Shown here piece by piece: positions 25,508 to 36,696 of a DNA stretch of 64,000 nt (positions are counted from its first letter, which is position 1; each line of letters starts with the position of its first letter). Source of the stretch: Symbiodinium natans (Eukaryota > Sar > Dinophyceae > Suessiales > Symbiodiniaceae); contig CAJNDS010000569.1 in assembly GCA_905221605.1 (NCBI GenBank), positions 408,514 to 472,513 on the forward strand, in the 5' to 3' direction. Under the pieces are notes generated by a model. It was not told where the DNA came from. It ran no database searches and was given only the letters and a program-made list of their open reading frames with translations. The position numbers and the translations under genes were made by a program.

Positions 25508-26410
25508 CTTGTCTACGTGCGCAATCCTCAATTAAAAGTGGTATGAAGGCAGTGGACAATCACCGAATCCGCTGGTGGAGGCGAAGGCAAGGCGTGTGGC
25601 TCGTCTAGATCTGCTCCTGCGGCAGGAACATCGCCCTCCCCAGCCATGGCTTGGGGAAGCGGTCGATTTAGGCTTGGGGCCATCTTGGCTCCAAATGCAG
25701 AAAGCTCAAGGGTCGCACACCGGCGCCCTGCGCGTGCCAGGCGGCATCGGTGTCACACAAGCTTTGGTAAATGGGAAGCGAATGTCACAAGCTGATGCGC
25801 AGCACGCGAATGTGAATTCGCCTGGCCTCCTTCTCAGACAGGCAGACATGGTCAGCGTCACCTCTCCAAACGTGCAAGTATAGATTTACCCTTGGGTTCG
25901 CTCCCAAAGAGCTAAGCATCAAGCAGCGGGGCCAGGTTTATCTGAAACTTCATCTTGCACGACTCCCGCGAAGATTCCCCTACCTCTCCGACAGCCAGGA
26001 GCACCCTCCTTTTACGATGAGGCATGCTGCCATGTGCATGTTTCCAAGTCTTTACACCTCGACTGTGCAAAGCTGCCAAGCACCCCGCCTACGGAAGCAC
26101 GAGAGCAGCTACAGGCATGGATGATGGGCCCTGGCAGAACCTGGGCTGGAAGCCAGTTGGGACAGCGTGGTAAACAAGAATATGAAATCTCCAAGAAAAA
26201 ACATAAAAACAAAAACAAACAAGAAATGAATCCGCCATGGGTGGTAAACTGATGATGTTACTCACAGGTGGCGCGATGGGCGTTTCCTCCGAAGCCGCGA
26301 GAGCTGCATCATAGTGGCCCGAAGCTTGGCGGTGGGAGAACACCAAATACATGGCCTGGAACCGGAAAAGACGTGCACTTCCAGCCTACTTTAATCTCGA
26401 CTTCTACTCT
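25508..26410. other. No recognisable gene
   Basis: Frames here are short and lack recognisable domains. The region separates the isolated exon from a trinucleotide-rich repeat. Confidence 0.4.
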
Positions 26411-26636
26411 TGTCTTTGGTAGTAGTGGTGTAGTGGCATTGGTTGTGGTAGTGGTTGTGGTAGTGGTAGTCGTCGTGGTAGCGGTAGTGGTAGTGGTAGT
26501 GGCAGTGGCAGTGGTAGCAGTAGCAGCCGTAGCAGTAGCAGTAGTAGTTGCAGCAGTAGCAGAAGCGGCAGTCGCAATAGTAGTAGCAGTCGCAACCATG
26601 GCAATAGTAGTAGCAGCAGCAGCAGCAGTAGCACCC
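26411..26636. repeat. Trinucleotide repeat tract (GTA/GTG/GCA interruptions)
   Basis: About 225 bases of imperfect GTGGTAGTGGTA-type repeats drift into AGTAGCAGC at the right end. Open frames through it encode Val/Ala, Thr/Ala or Tyr/Cys runs in different frames, which is the signature of a microsatellite and not of selection on a protein. Confidence 0.9.
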
Positions 26637-26923
26637 GTCGCACTTTAATTTGATCGCACGCTTTCCTGCTGGTGTTCTTTGCACGTGCTCCGCCTGTTAT
26701 TACCTGTTGCTTGCGTGGAGGGGTCGGGGAAAAACAATCCATTTACATGGTGACCATGCCCAAAATACAGGTATTTACAGTGTTCGTGCCTGCTTCGGGA
26801 TCAAGATACTTTTGCGAGCATAATGAACAATGGCATTTGCAGCTCTTTTCCCCTTTTGTACAACATCCTGCAGAAGTTAGATGTTTCTGCAACAAACTGT
26901 CACAAGCGTACTGCTGCTGCAGC

Positions 26924-28319
26924 TCAACACCCATTCAAATTCCAGGCCTCCGCATCTTCCTCCGCATCTTTGACCCGGCCGCCCCAAATTGAAAGCCCCC
27001 GTGTCAGCAGCCGCCGGTACACCGTGGCCAGGGCGACCAAGGTGATGTAGTCCGCTCGATGGCCACCCTGCCTCATCTGATCCAGGAACTCGTCCCAGGG
27101 GCAGCCCAACTTCTGAAAGACCTCGAAGGCGAACTGACAGCTACCACGGATTGCCACAAATGTTTCGCCAGTGGTCTGAATCTGTGTTGCACTCAATGGG
27201 AATTCCTGCTATCATATTGTTCGTTGCCCAAATAACCGCTCCTGCCCCATGTTAACACAGATCCATCTGTCTTGATGGCTGCAAATCCTTGCCTGGAAGC
27301 CTGGAATGTTTTGCAGTTGTTCTCGAGCCACCCTTTTCCGATGGATCCCCACGTCACCGCGCGCTCATCCCCAAGGACAGCTGCAAAAGCAGTATCCGAT
27401 GCCTGGATGCTCTTGACTTTCACTAACTGATCCTGGACGCTGCTGCTGTCACCCCGAAATTCTCGATCGCCCCAAGACACCACAGAGCCATCGGCAAGAA
27501 TGGCCGCAAAAGCACATCCCGAAGCTTGGATTTGCATCACACTTATAAACTGATCTTGGACGCTGCTGCTGTCCCCTCCAGAATCTGCATCCCCCCAGGC
27601 CACCACTGAGCCATCTTCAAGGATAGCAGCAAATGCACCTGTGTCATACCGTCGCAAAGGATGAAAAAAAGCGCATCTCCTTTTCTGCAGGTCCATCGCC
27701 GCTACCTTGCCAGTTGCTTGGATGCAGCGTACGCCCTTCAGTTTGCTTGGAACCTGGCTGCTGTCACCGCCGCAGTCCCGGTCACCCCAACTGACTACAG
27801 AGACATCTTCCAGTATAGCAGCAAAAACACCACAAGATGCCTGGACTTGCCGCACTTTTCCCAGATTATCTCCAACCGCGCTGCTGTCGCCGCCATGCTG
27901 CGGAGAACCCCACGCCACCAGAGAGCCATCTTCCAGAATGGCGGCGAATGCACTTCTTGACGCCTGGACATCCTTGACACTAAACAGTTGATCTTGCACC
28001 TCGCCGCTGTCGCCGCCATATTCTGCATCGCCACACGAGATGGCGGATCCGTTGCCGAGAATGGCCGTGAAGGCTCGGTCAGTCAACGCGCGATCTTCGC
28101 GACTCGTGGCTGCGCGACCGCCTGTAAACGGACATCGTCTTCCAGGCCAGCTTCCCGCAGGCTTCCTCTTGGAATAAGCGCCTTCTGACCACCAAACAAA
28201 CGCACAGAAACCAAGCCGAACTCTTTCAGCACCTTGTCAACCAGCTTCTCGACACACCAATCTGAAGCAGCAACAAGTTCAACTCCATTGCCGCCAAGCA
28301 AGGATACAAAGACTCTCAT
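26924..28319 (-). pseudogene. UBL plus RCC1-type repeat protein, frame broken twice
   Basis: ATG at 28319 starts a ubiquitin-like domain (MRVFVSLLGG to QAVAQPR). It is followed by RCC1-type repeats of the dinoflagellate form FAAILxDGSVVxWG, then GGDSSxVQDQL, then VxxIQA; about six repeats are present. The UBL frame ends at 28083 while the repeats read in another frame, and at 27193 the last repeat continues (TQIQTTGETFVAI) in a third frame to 26924. Between repeats a 21-22 residue in-frame insertion at about 27640-27706 is bounded by AGGT on both sides and may be an unspliced intron. Two frame changes suggest a decaying copy, although tiny introns or sequence errors are alternatives. RCC1-like propellers bind proteins or chromatin; a specific role is not inferable. 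Confidence 0.65.
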
Positions 28320-29445
28320 GGTGTTCGGCTTCGGCAAGACATCTCAATGCACAGCAGTCTGCCTAGCCCAAAGTAGAATCGGACGTCATGGAGCTGCAGA
28401 TGTAGAATTTGTTTTCACATGCTTCCCGTGCCGCAACAGCCCTAGTAACCACTGGTAACTACTAATTGCCGCTCGTTGCCTACCGTGCCGGGCCACACAC
28501 ACAGAGTTGAGCGAAATCAACCACAGCATCTCGCTGGAGTCTTACGACACTCCTCTTTCAAAACACTGCGTCATTGTGGTAACATCCGCTATGACCACAA
28601 GGACGAGCGCAGATGAGTCACAGGCCAGCCCTGCACTGCATGCGATGTATGCGATGTCGAAAGGTGGATTCAGATGGGGAGTTAGCACACCGCAACATGT
28701 CAGATGCCCGAAGCCTGAAAACCCTCAGCACCGACGACCAGACCCTGGAACAAAGCCCATCATGGTCATGGTCTTACTTTCAGGTCCACGAGTGTCCAGG
28801 GCCAAGATGGCTCCATCGCTGGAACACGGACTTTTTGAGTCGATCAGTGCGGGCGGGGAAAGCGCGGAAAGAAGCACAAGACCAACGATTGGCATGTGAC
28901 ATGGTTGACCCTCCTTTGAGAGCGGCGAGGGTAGCAGCTCTTGACAACTGGGAACACAGCCTAACGGCCTAACGATTAACGAAGCGAGCGATGTTGGCGC
29001 TTGTTTTCTTGTGCCAACTATTGCAAGCTGAGGGAACTTAACTTTGGGGTACCAGTCAGTCTTAGTTGTCAAGGACTGTTGTGCATGGATCATGTGCGAC
29101 GGCCAACATGCTCCGATGCGGGCAGTCCCATTGGGAAAGTTTGCATAGCTGCGTCGGAGGATGATTTCCCACAGCAAAAGGCTAGGGGAGTCCACGCTTG
29201 ATGCCTCTGGCATCGCCATCCCGCCAGTCCACCTCTGGCCCTGATCCAGCCCTGCTCCTCTGGGTCTTGTGCAGGTGATAACCCATTGAAAAGTAGTCAG
29301 TCAGGTACAAATGACAGGACATGTTTAGGAAAAACCTGCGGCTCCTGGCAGGCAGATCTGGGCCTAGAGCTACGTCGTAACAACAGCTCTGGATCTGCAG
29401 ATCACAATTCGGAGGCACAGCACAAGGGTCGCAGACCCCCACAGG
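28320..29445. other. Intergenic, no recognisable gene
   Basis: Overlapping frames on both strands have no conserved motif. The region lies between the RCC1-type gene and the 3' end of the coiled-coil locus. Confidence 0.4.
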
Positions 29446-30066
29446 CTAGATCAGTGCCCTGACTGCATCTCGGTGAGCTGCTAAGTACCTCCTGTCAAGG
29501 TCTTTGGGATACCACTGCTGATTGTGCGTAATTTGAACAAGCCGGCACCAGCATGGTAGTATCTGGCCACCTTCCAGCTTGGCCAGCTCTACCACCTCAT
29601 TGCTGGGCCTGTCGGGCTGCTGGCCCACCTCGAAACACTCGAGGTGGTACTGGCGTTTTTCTGGAAAGCTGCCTTTGATGTTGAAGTGTTTCCTGCCAGC
29701 GTTTTCACTGTTGTGAAGGGCAGCGGAAACGGAGAAGGTGGCATCTTCCAGTACCAAAAGGAGCCTCTGTGAGGCTCCTTTGGTTTTGGCATTGGTGTTG
29801 CTGCCACTAGCATGAACCTTCAACATCTCATAAACTTTGGAAACGGTCACTTTCAAAGCCTCCGCCTCCTCGAGGGTGCGGGCCCCCTGGACAAACTGCG
29901 GCAAACCTTTCTGCCTGGTGTCTGGCTTTGATCCCGCTTCGAAAACCGTCCAGCCATTGGCGCCGGGCACCTTGAAGGGCAGGTGGTGCAACCTTGACAG
30001 GTAATGCTCAAGTGAGTTGATGAAGCCGGCTCGGTTCAGCACGTTCTGGTCAAAGTCCTTGCTCAC
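29446..30066 (-). CDS. Unrecognised protein, probable 3' exon of the coiled-coil locus
   Basis: The open stretch encodes about 206 residues with mixed helix and strand character. It includes NSLEHYLSRLHHLPFKVPG, a TLEEAEALKVTVSKVYEMLK helix and a C-terminal ILPCWCRLVQITHN segment, ending at 29446. The upstream end has GTG and not ATG, so it is likely an internal or last exon. No family is recognised. Spacing and strand suggest it belongs with the exons at 30155-30703 and 30982-32108. Confidence 0.5.
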   Translation of the reverse strand: MSKDFDQNVLNRAGFINSLEHYLSRLHHLPFKVPGANGWTVFEAGSKPDTRQKGLPQFVQGARTLEEAEALKVTVSKVYEMLKVHASGSNTNAKTKGASQRLLLVLEDATFSVSAALHNSENAGRKHFNIKGSFPEKRQYHLECFEVGQQPDRPSNEVVELAKLEGGQILPCWCRLVQITHNQQWYPKDLDRRYLAAHRDAVRALI

Positions 30067-30154
30067 GAGGTTACCATCATCGTCTCCTGCTCCGAGAACC
30101 CTATTTTCTCTTTGGAATTGTGCCTATGCTGGGCTGCCCCTCATTCCTGCAGAA

Positions 30155-30703
30155 TTACTGATTGCAGATTGGTAAAAGGATGAAAGGTATCGTCTGGGCT
30201 CCTGCGCGCCACATAGCAAAGCTGTTGTCGTCCAAGACAGGAACCGGGAAATCTTCCAAGATTTCCTCGCACCTTTGTATTTTGTCCTTTGCCTCCTTAA
30301 TCTCAGCCTCCAGCTCCCTGAGCCTTTTCCTTGTCAAGCCCGGGCGGGCAAGCTCAGCTTCTTTAGCTCTTAAACTTTGCTCCTTCTGTTGGATGTCGTC
30401 TAAGGTGTCATGAAGCTTGGTCTGCGGCTTCTCGTACTTCTTCTCCGCACTGCCGAATTGTATTCTGTCTGCGGACTCCTTCATTGCGGCCTTGTCTACC
30501 TCTATTTTCACATAAGATACATACACGGGGCAATCGCGGATCTCACTGCCCGCCATGGGCAACACCAAGTACTGCACCTGAAGAAAACCCGAAGTGCCAC
30601 GGAAGTCTTCGATCTTGGTGGCCTTGCCTGAGTTTGAGGGCTTGGTTTGGGCTGCTTTGCTTGTTGATGCTGCGAACCCAGGGCGAATGGGTCCCACCGG
30701 CAA
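30155..30703 (-). CDS. Unrecognised coiled-coil exon
   Basis: About 180 residues. A Thr/Ser/Lys-rich start leads to a strand-rich segment (FLQVQYLVLPMAGSE), a short VYVSYVKIEVDK strand pair and then a heptad-rich helix (LDDIQQKEQSLRAKEAELA, then KRLRELEAEIKEAKDKIQRC). The coiled coil implies oligomerisation or a partner. No catalytic motif is visible. Exon edges are not resolved. Confidence 0.5.
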   Translation of the reverse strand: MPVGPIRPGFAASTSKAAQTKPSNSGKATKIEDFRGTSGFLQVQYLVLPMAGSEIRDCPVYVSYVKIEVDKAAMKESADRIQFGSAEKKYEKPQTKLHDTLDDIQQKEQSLRAKEAELARPGLTRKRLRELEAEIKEAKDKIQRCEEILEDFPVPVLDDNSFAMWRAGAQTIPFILLPICNQ

Positions 30704-30981
30704 GAATAACCGACGGAGTCATGTCTTGAAAAAAATTTGACTTGGGTTGGATGGCTTCACTCCACAAATGAGGCAATGAGAAAAAACAAACAAAAGAGGC
30801 AGAGAAGGTTCTGAAGACAAGGCCCCGTCGCTCAGCTCCGGTATCACTTCAATGCGGAGCTCGTCTGAAAGCGCGCGACTCGGCTGCCTTGGTGGCTCGC
30901 CCGAAAGGCTCCAGGGCTCCACCTGGGGAGTCAAAGCCCCACACCGCTTCAAACCGCAAACCTCAATCCCAGCTCAAACCC

Positions 30982-32108
30982 TCAACCCGGATGCGCCAGC
31001 TCTGCCTTCTCTTGGTCCTGTCTGACCGGCTTCATAGACTGAATCGGAGCATCAGGCTTTAGCAAGTAGAGGCTGTGCACCGTGAGCGATACGACCTTGT
31101 CCCGAACATCAGGCCGGAGGACAGTTGCCTGCCAGCTTTGCAGATCAGTGGACATGTTCACCTCCTGAATGCGGTTGGCAATCTCTGTCTCAATGTCCAG
31201 ATATTGCCAACTGCGTTGTAGCTTGTCCCGGCCCTCAAAAAGGACGTGGAGGACCATCTGCTGTAAGACTTCACACTCCCGTGCTGCTTCCGGCCTAGGA
31301 ACTGTCTCGTCCAGCAGGACAAAGCTGCAGACTGCCTCGCGCATCCTCTCCCTCTCCGAATCCTGGGGCTTTCTGATGTGCCCCTCTGCAAAGGTACGGC
31401 ACAACGCCTGCTGCTCAGCTGCAATTTGCTCCATTTTGTAACGCTGCTCGCCCTCCAGGAACTCCAAGCGCTGCTCACGCTTCTCACGCTCTACTTGCTG
31501 CACCCGCTCGGTCACAAGGTGCTCGTGGTGTTTCAGGTGTTGCACGTGCTCAACGTAGCAATCGTAGAGCTGCCAGTCCGTGAAATAAGTAAGCTCCATG
31601 TAATGTTTCGCATTCTGAGATTTCGATGGCTTGTTCACAGCTGTGCCGGGTGGCAAGAAAGCCACAACTCTGGCCACGTTGATGTTGGCATCCGCAAAAG
31701 CTTTCATGAAATCGACAGATGCATTCAACAGAAACACTGGCACACAGCCATGGTCCGATGATGTTACGCATGACAACTGCTGCAGCCACTCCGTCTCAGT
31801 GATTCGAACTGGACGCTTGCCACGACTAATGCAAACTTCACCTGAGGAAGTTCAAATGCAAGCAAAAACATTGCGTCATCCCTAGGGTTGCAGTCACAAC
31901 GACTATGGAAGCCCCAGGCACAGAGACTGTCTAGGAAGTCGCCGAAAACGCAACCATCCGGATCTGAGCCCTGCGGCGGTAGGACTGCAACCTCTTTGAG
32001 GTCTGCCTCCAGAACATTGTTCCAGAAGTTGGTTGCGAGCTTGGTCATGCAAGTCGTGTAAGACCACCTGGCAGCTTCCAACTTGGACCATCTGTGTGCA
32101 ACTGCCAT
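30982..32108 (-). CDS. Unrecognised protein with alpha/beta start and coiled coil
   Basis: ATG at 32108 opens an exon ending near FLLAFELPQ. A frame change is explained by an intron of about 47 bases with a GT donor (CAG, then GTGAAG) and an AG acceptor before ACGGAGTGG. The joined reading gives DAMFLLAFE, then PVFLLNASVDF, then VARVVAFLPPG, like the strands of an alpha/beta domain. After that come a long charged helix (HLVTERVQQVEREKREQRLE) and a helical C-terminal part ending at 30982. No family is recognised. It is probably the 5' part of a gene that continues into the two exons downstream. Confidence 0.5.
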
Positions 32109-33180
32109 GCTTCTATCATGCTTCTAGTGTGGTGTTCCCAACTTTGGCAAACCCAGCTTGCTGGCTTCCGAGTCCGTGTCTCCGCTCCTCTTCCTCTTTT
32201 GGTAGTCAGCCCTCGGTGTCTTGCCGAATACGGTACATGTGCCAGGCGGCCGTACCTCGGACAGATTCAGATTCATAATATGTATAACATGATGCAAGGG
32301 ATGAGTGCACGGTGTACCGCAGTACCGTAGAGATTGGCACAGCCATCGCACCTCCGATCAATCTCTGGGCCCTTGGGCATTTAGATGGAAAACGTTCTGC
32401 GAACCCTAAGGCCCGAGTAGGGCTCCCTGATGGGGCAGGGTGCCGGTAACGATGCGTCCACCATGACGGCCGAATGCACAGGAAGCTATAGAATTTATCT
32501 GCCTGGTTGCAAGGTTTAAGCATTCAAGTTGAAACCTTGCTTCCTTTACTTGCGGAGGATTCCCATACCGTAGCTGCTCCGTGCATAGTGCAACCAAATA
32601 TACACAACATGCCGCGACATGCCTTCACCTCATACCTGGGGAGCCATGCGTGAAGAACAGGGAAGCAAGCAGAATTGTGGAGCTGCAGGATCATTGTACA
32701 GTCAATAAAGGAGCAAGAAAGTGCTGCATGGAGCATTCCCTTCGGGGCTGGTGCTTCTACATTTTTCCGCTCCCTTGGCAAAAGTCTTTGCGGGAGCGCC
32801 CTCAAAGCCGAGGGTCGAGGCGCTGTCCGGGCCAAGTGCTTTCCTGTACACAGCTGTACACAGATCCGACACGGAGCACACGGAGCTGGCTCCAGGCTTC
32901 TGGCAGCGCTTGGCAGAAATGATCTCTCTCTCTCTACCGGTAGCACCCTGCTTATCCAGCTCTGACACTATACCTCCAATACACAGATGGAAGCAAGCAG
33001 GGCGCATGCGTGAAAAAGAGATAAGGCTGACAGACGTGCTTTGCCAGCACAGAACTAGCCAGAGTTTAGGCAAGGGCACGGGCCGGGCCTGAACCTGAAC
33101 TATACAACCCATGCTGACTTCAATTCCCACAGCCTACAACGTCCTCCTGTCCAGCATTTTGGGTGCGACCCTGCCCGAAA
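32109..33180. other. Intergenic, no recognisable gene
   Basis: This separates the ATG of the coiled-coil locus from the stop of the CCCH-DEAH-RING-KH gene. Frames overlap without motif conservation. It should hold the 3' UTR of the upstream gene, but I see no definite signal. Confidence 0.4.
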
Positions 33181-33819
33181 CTACATGGGGGTCCCGCAGT
33201 ACGGGCGCCCCCGCGAGCGGTTGGCACGCGCAGCTCTTCGGGCCAGGTACTCCTGATGTCGCTCTTCTCTTGCGGCCTGCCGCTCCAGGTACTCCTGCTT
33301 GGGCAGGCGCGGGGGTGGTAGGTTTAGCGGCGTAGGGGCTTGGAGCTGGTTTCCATGGGCCAAACAATTAGTCATCATTAATTAGTCTTGCGCAGACGGA
33401 TGGCTGGGGGGGGAATTTTCTGGTCCGAAAACACGGGCACTCTGAATGCATGCACGAACTTGAAAGCTCAAGGCTGCGCTTCATGCCTTTCTTCCAAGTT
33501 TTGGGCGACCACAGCTTACACTCTCGCACCAGCCTGGCTCGTACCAGCTTCAACCCACCTCTGGAAGCCTTGTTTTTGGGACTTCTGAGGTGCTGCACCG
33601 GCTTGAGAGGTGCCAGAAATATGGCAGCAGCTTCGGAAGCTGAGCAGTCCTGGTGCCTCCGCTCGCGCTCAGCCTGCCGGATAAGGTACTCCTTCCGAGA
33701 ACACACACAGGGCAGTGCAAGTTGAGGGCTGATGAGGCGATCTCATGAAATCTCAGCGCGTTTCGGCAGCGAGTGTCCTGGTGCCTCCTCTCCCTTTCCG
33801 CCTGACGGCGCGCCTGCTC
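33181..33819 (-). repeat. 14-residue protein repeats carried on 42-base exon units
   Basis: At the C-terminus of the helicase gene, [14 protein letters not shown] ends one exon. [14 protein letters not shown] is exactly one 42-base exon (33650-33691). The last exon begins [14 protein letters not shown] and continues [15 protein letters not shown]. Two of the boundaries are introns (86 and 355 bases, both GA donors), while the third boundary, HQ then EYL, is continuous. The repeats are Arg/Glu-rich and predicted helical. Confidence 0.85.
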
Positions 33820-35635
33820 AATCTCCCAGGCCCGGCGCCGCTCCTCCTTCTCCTCCTCCAGGAGCCGGAAGCGCTCCTCCACGGCCCAGGCGGCGGCGTC
33901 CACGGACTCCGGGGTGGCGTAGACCTCCACAATGCCATCCTGCGCCAGGATCGTGGCGTTCATCTGCGCCTCGAAAGCTTGCAAGGCACTCCCACGGCGG
34001 CCCACGAAGAGGCCGATGAGACTCCGCTGGCTCTCTGGCAGGCGGATCACCCGAACATGGTTTCTGGCTTGGCGCTCGACGGTGGCCACGTCCACCGCCT
34101 GCGTGACCTCCGGCCACGTCGGATCCACCAAGGCGACATTCCGCACAAAGGCCCTGCTGGTGCGAGTGAGCGTCTGGTAGGCCACCCATCTGCCGGCAGC
34201 CTGCGGCGAGGCCCCACGCTGAACGGATGAGGAGGGGTGCAGGAACACTGCACTCGCCGCGCTGGCAACCCGACCGTCTTGGCCCTCCTTGCCAGCGCCG
34301 TCCGATGGGGGATCGTCGCTGGAGCTGCTGCCTGCTCCGCCTGCACCAGGCATGCAGCCATCGACGTGCCGGCAAAGCGGGCAGGATGCAGCTCTCAGCA
34401 TCCAGGGCACGATGCAAGCCCTGTGGAAGCTGTGGCCGCAACCAAGACGCTCAAGGCGCCCGCCATCCTGGACAGAAGTCAAGCTTCACAATCGCGCCAT
34501 ACTTAACTCATGATTGCTCATGCACCAAAGCGACAAAAGCTGACCGCAGCAGTGCTCAGTAATGGGCCTGCAGCGAGTTGAAGCACACTGCGCACGGGTC
34601 CACCACGGCATCTGGCGAGAGCCCATCGAACCCGTCATCCTCTTCCTCCTGGAGGCCAGACACGTCCTTTGCGAGGAGGAGGCCGGCTCGCTCAGGGCCG
34701 TTTGCGGCACAGAGGTTGTCGCTGTAGGCATCCACGAAACTCCGGTTGAGCTCCTCCACATAAATCTCCACATCGGTGGAGTCGTACCACTGCAGCACCT
34801 TAACATCGCCGATGCTGGACTGGAGTGCACGCTGCTCCTCAGCGAAGAGGTTGCTCTTGCGAAAAGTCGCCTCCACCGATGACACGAAGCTTGATGCTGC
34901 CTTCAGTACCTTTGGCACGAGGAGGTGGCGAAGGCACCAGTCCTTGGTCTCTCCGTCAGAGACCCGGCGCCAAGCAGCAAAGGCCTGGACTGCAGTGACA
35001 ATGTCGCCGGCAGGGTGGCACAGGGCCTGCTTGTGAAACTCGTTGGCGCCCTCGGCTCGGAAGAAGAGCGTGCCAGGAGCACTCAGCACCCCAGCCGCTG
35101 GCAGCGCCTGAGTTCGCGCAAAGGCTCTTGAGACTGCGAGAACTGCGAGAAGGCGAGAAGAGAGAGGAGACGGAATCCATCTTTCGTGAGATGTCCTAAG
35201 CCCGGCACCAGGTGCAGGACGCCCAGGCGCGCAGCAGAGAGCAGCATCCGCGCCAGCCGACAGTCGATGCCCAAAGCTCGGCACTTGCGCCCCTCGAGCG
35301 TCAAGGCCCCGGCCGCGTCCAGGAATCCTATGGCAGCAATGGCACATGCGACTGATTGGTGCAATTTTCCAGCGGGTTCTGTCTACTTCTGAAGGTGCAG
35401 CCAGGAATCCAAGCTGCCGCAAGCCGGCTTCGGCTGCGGCCACCCGACTGACTCCTGGGTGCTCCACCCAGGCGAAGTTGCCCGGGTCTTGGATGCCCAG
35501 CTCCTGGGAGGCTCTGTGCATTTTGTGCAAAAGTATCTGTCCCAATCGGGCACTTTTTGCGGCTGCTTCCTAAGATTCCCACAAAAGCAGCAAAGGCGCA
35601 CGTGCACGCGCACGCCCACACACACACACACAGAG

Positions 35636-35669
<34 letters not shown>

Positions 35670-36623
35670 GCACACGCACACGCACGCGCACACGCACGCG
35701 CACAAGCACACGCACACGCACACGCACACGCACACGCACACGCACACGCACACGCACACGCACACGCACACGCACACGCACACGCACACGCACACGCACA
35801 CGCACACGTTGCCGCACGTTGCCGCACGTTGATACACATTCGCCTCGGCTTCCTTCCGAGAAGCCTTTGGAACAAGCAGACACGGATCCGGTCTCCTTCC
35901 CCCTGACCCAACCCCCGTGCCAAATTTTGTCACGCACCGCAGCCCCCCCCGCCCCCCCGACCTGGGACCCCCCAGCCTGACCCCTGCCCCTTCCCTGGAC
36001 CCCTCTTTCCTCCCTTCCTGTGGGCCGGCCCGGCTGCCGAGGCGGCGCGCGCAAGCGTTTACAATTACCACACATTGCCTACGTGACACCCTGAGCAGTC
36101 CTTCAGCTGCAGCACGGCACCCAGCAACTCGGTGCGGAGGATCTCGGCCTCGGCGGACTGCGGCATCTCCGCAACATCTGCCTGGTCGTAGAGGTGGTAA
36201 GCAACACCTCAGCGCCCACGAGACTTTGTGCAGGGAAGATGCACAGCAAAGTGCAGCACCCTTGCGGTGGCCTGGTCTCGTGCGCCCTGCTCGGCCGGCA
36301 CGCTGGTGAACGGAGGCCTGGGTGATCCACCCCACGGTGAGGGTGTTCATGTTCCGAACGGCGTCGAAGGATGCAGTCTTCGCCTCAGCTCGAGGCCAGA
36401 CGAGCAGATCGAAACCCGGAGAGTTTGGCAGTCAGAAACCTGCAGCACCACTGCTTTGACAGTCTATCAGCCGTACCGGGGGGCAAGCATCATGAGCACT
36501 TCGCCAGCCCCACTTGCCCATTATGCTGAGAATGTGCAGCTTGCCGACAGTGCATCATGGGCATCAATAGAACGCCCACCACATCGTGAAACCCAACCGG
36601 CTCTGAAATGCGTGAAGAACACC

Positions 36624-36696
<73 letters not shown>

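Noticed and set aside
26411-26636. Open frames of 96-126 codons in the GTA-type repeat
   Set aside because: All frames give low-complexity runs of different residues, as expected from a microsatellite.
35570-35980. Thr/His, Arg/Val or Ala/Cys repeat proteins over the CACACG tract
   Set aside because: The tract lies within a helicase intron and encodes different dipeptides in every frame.
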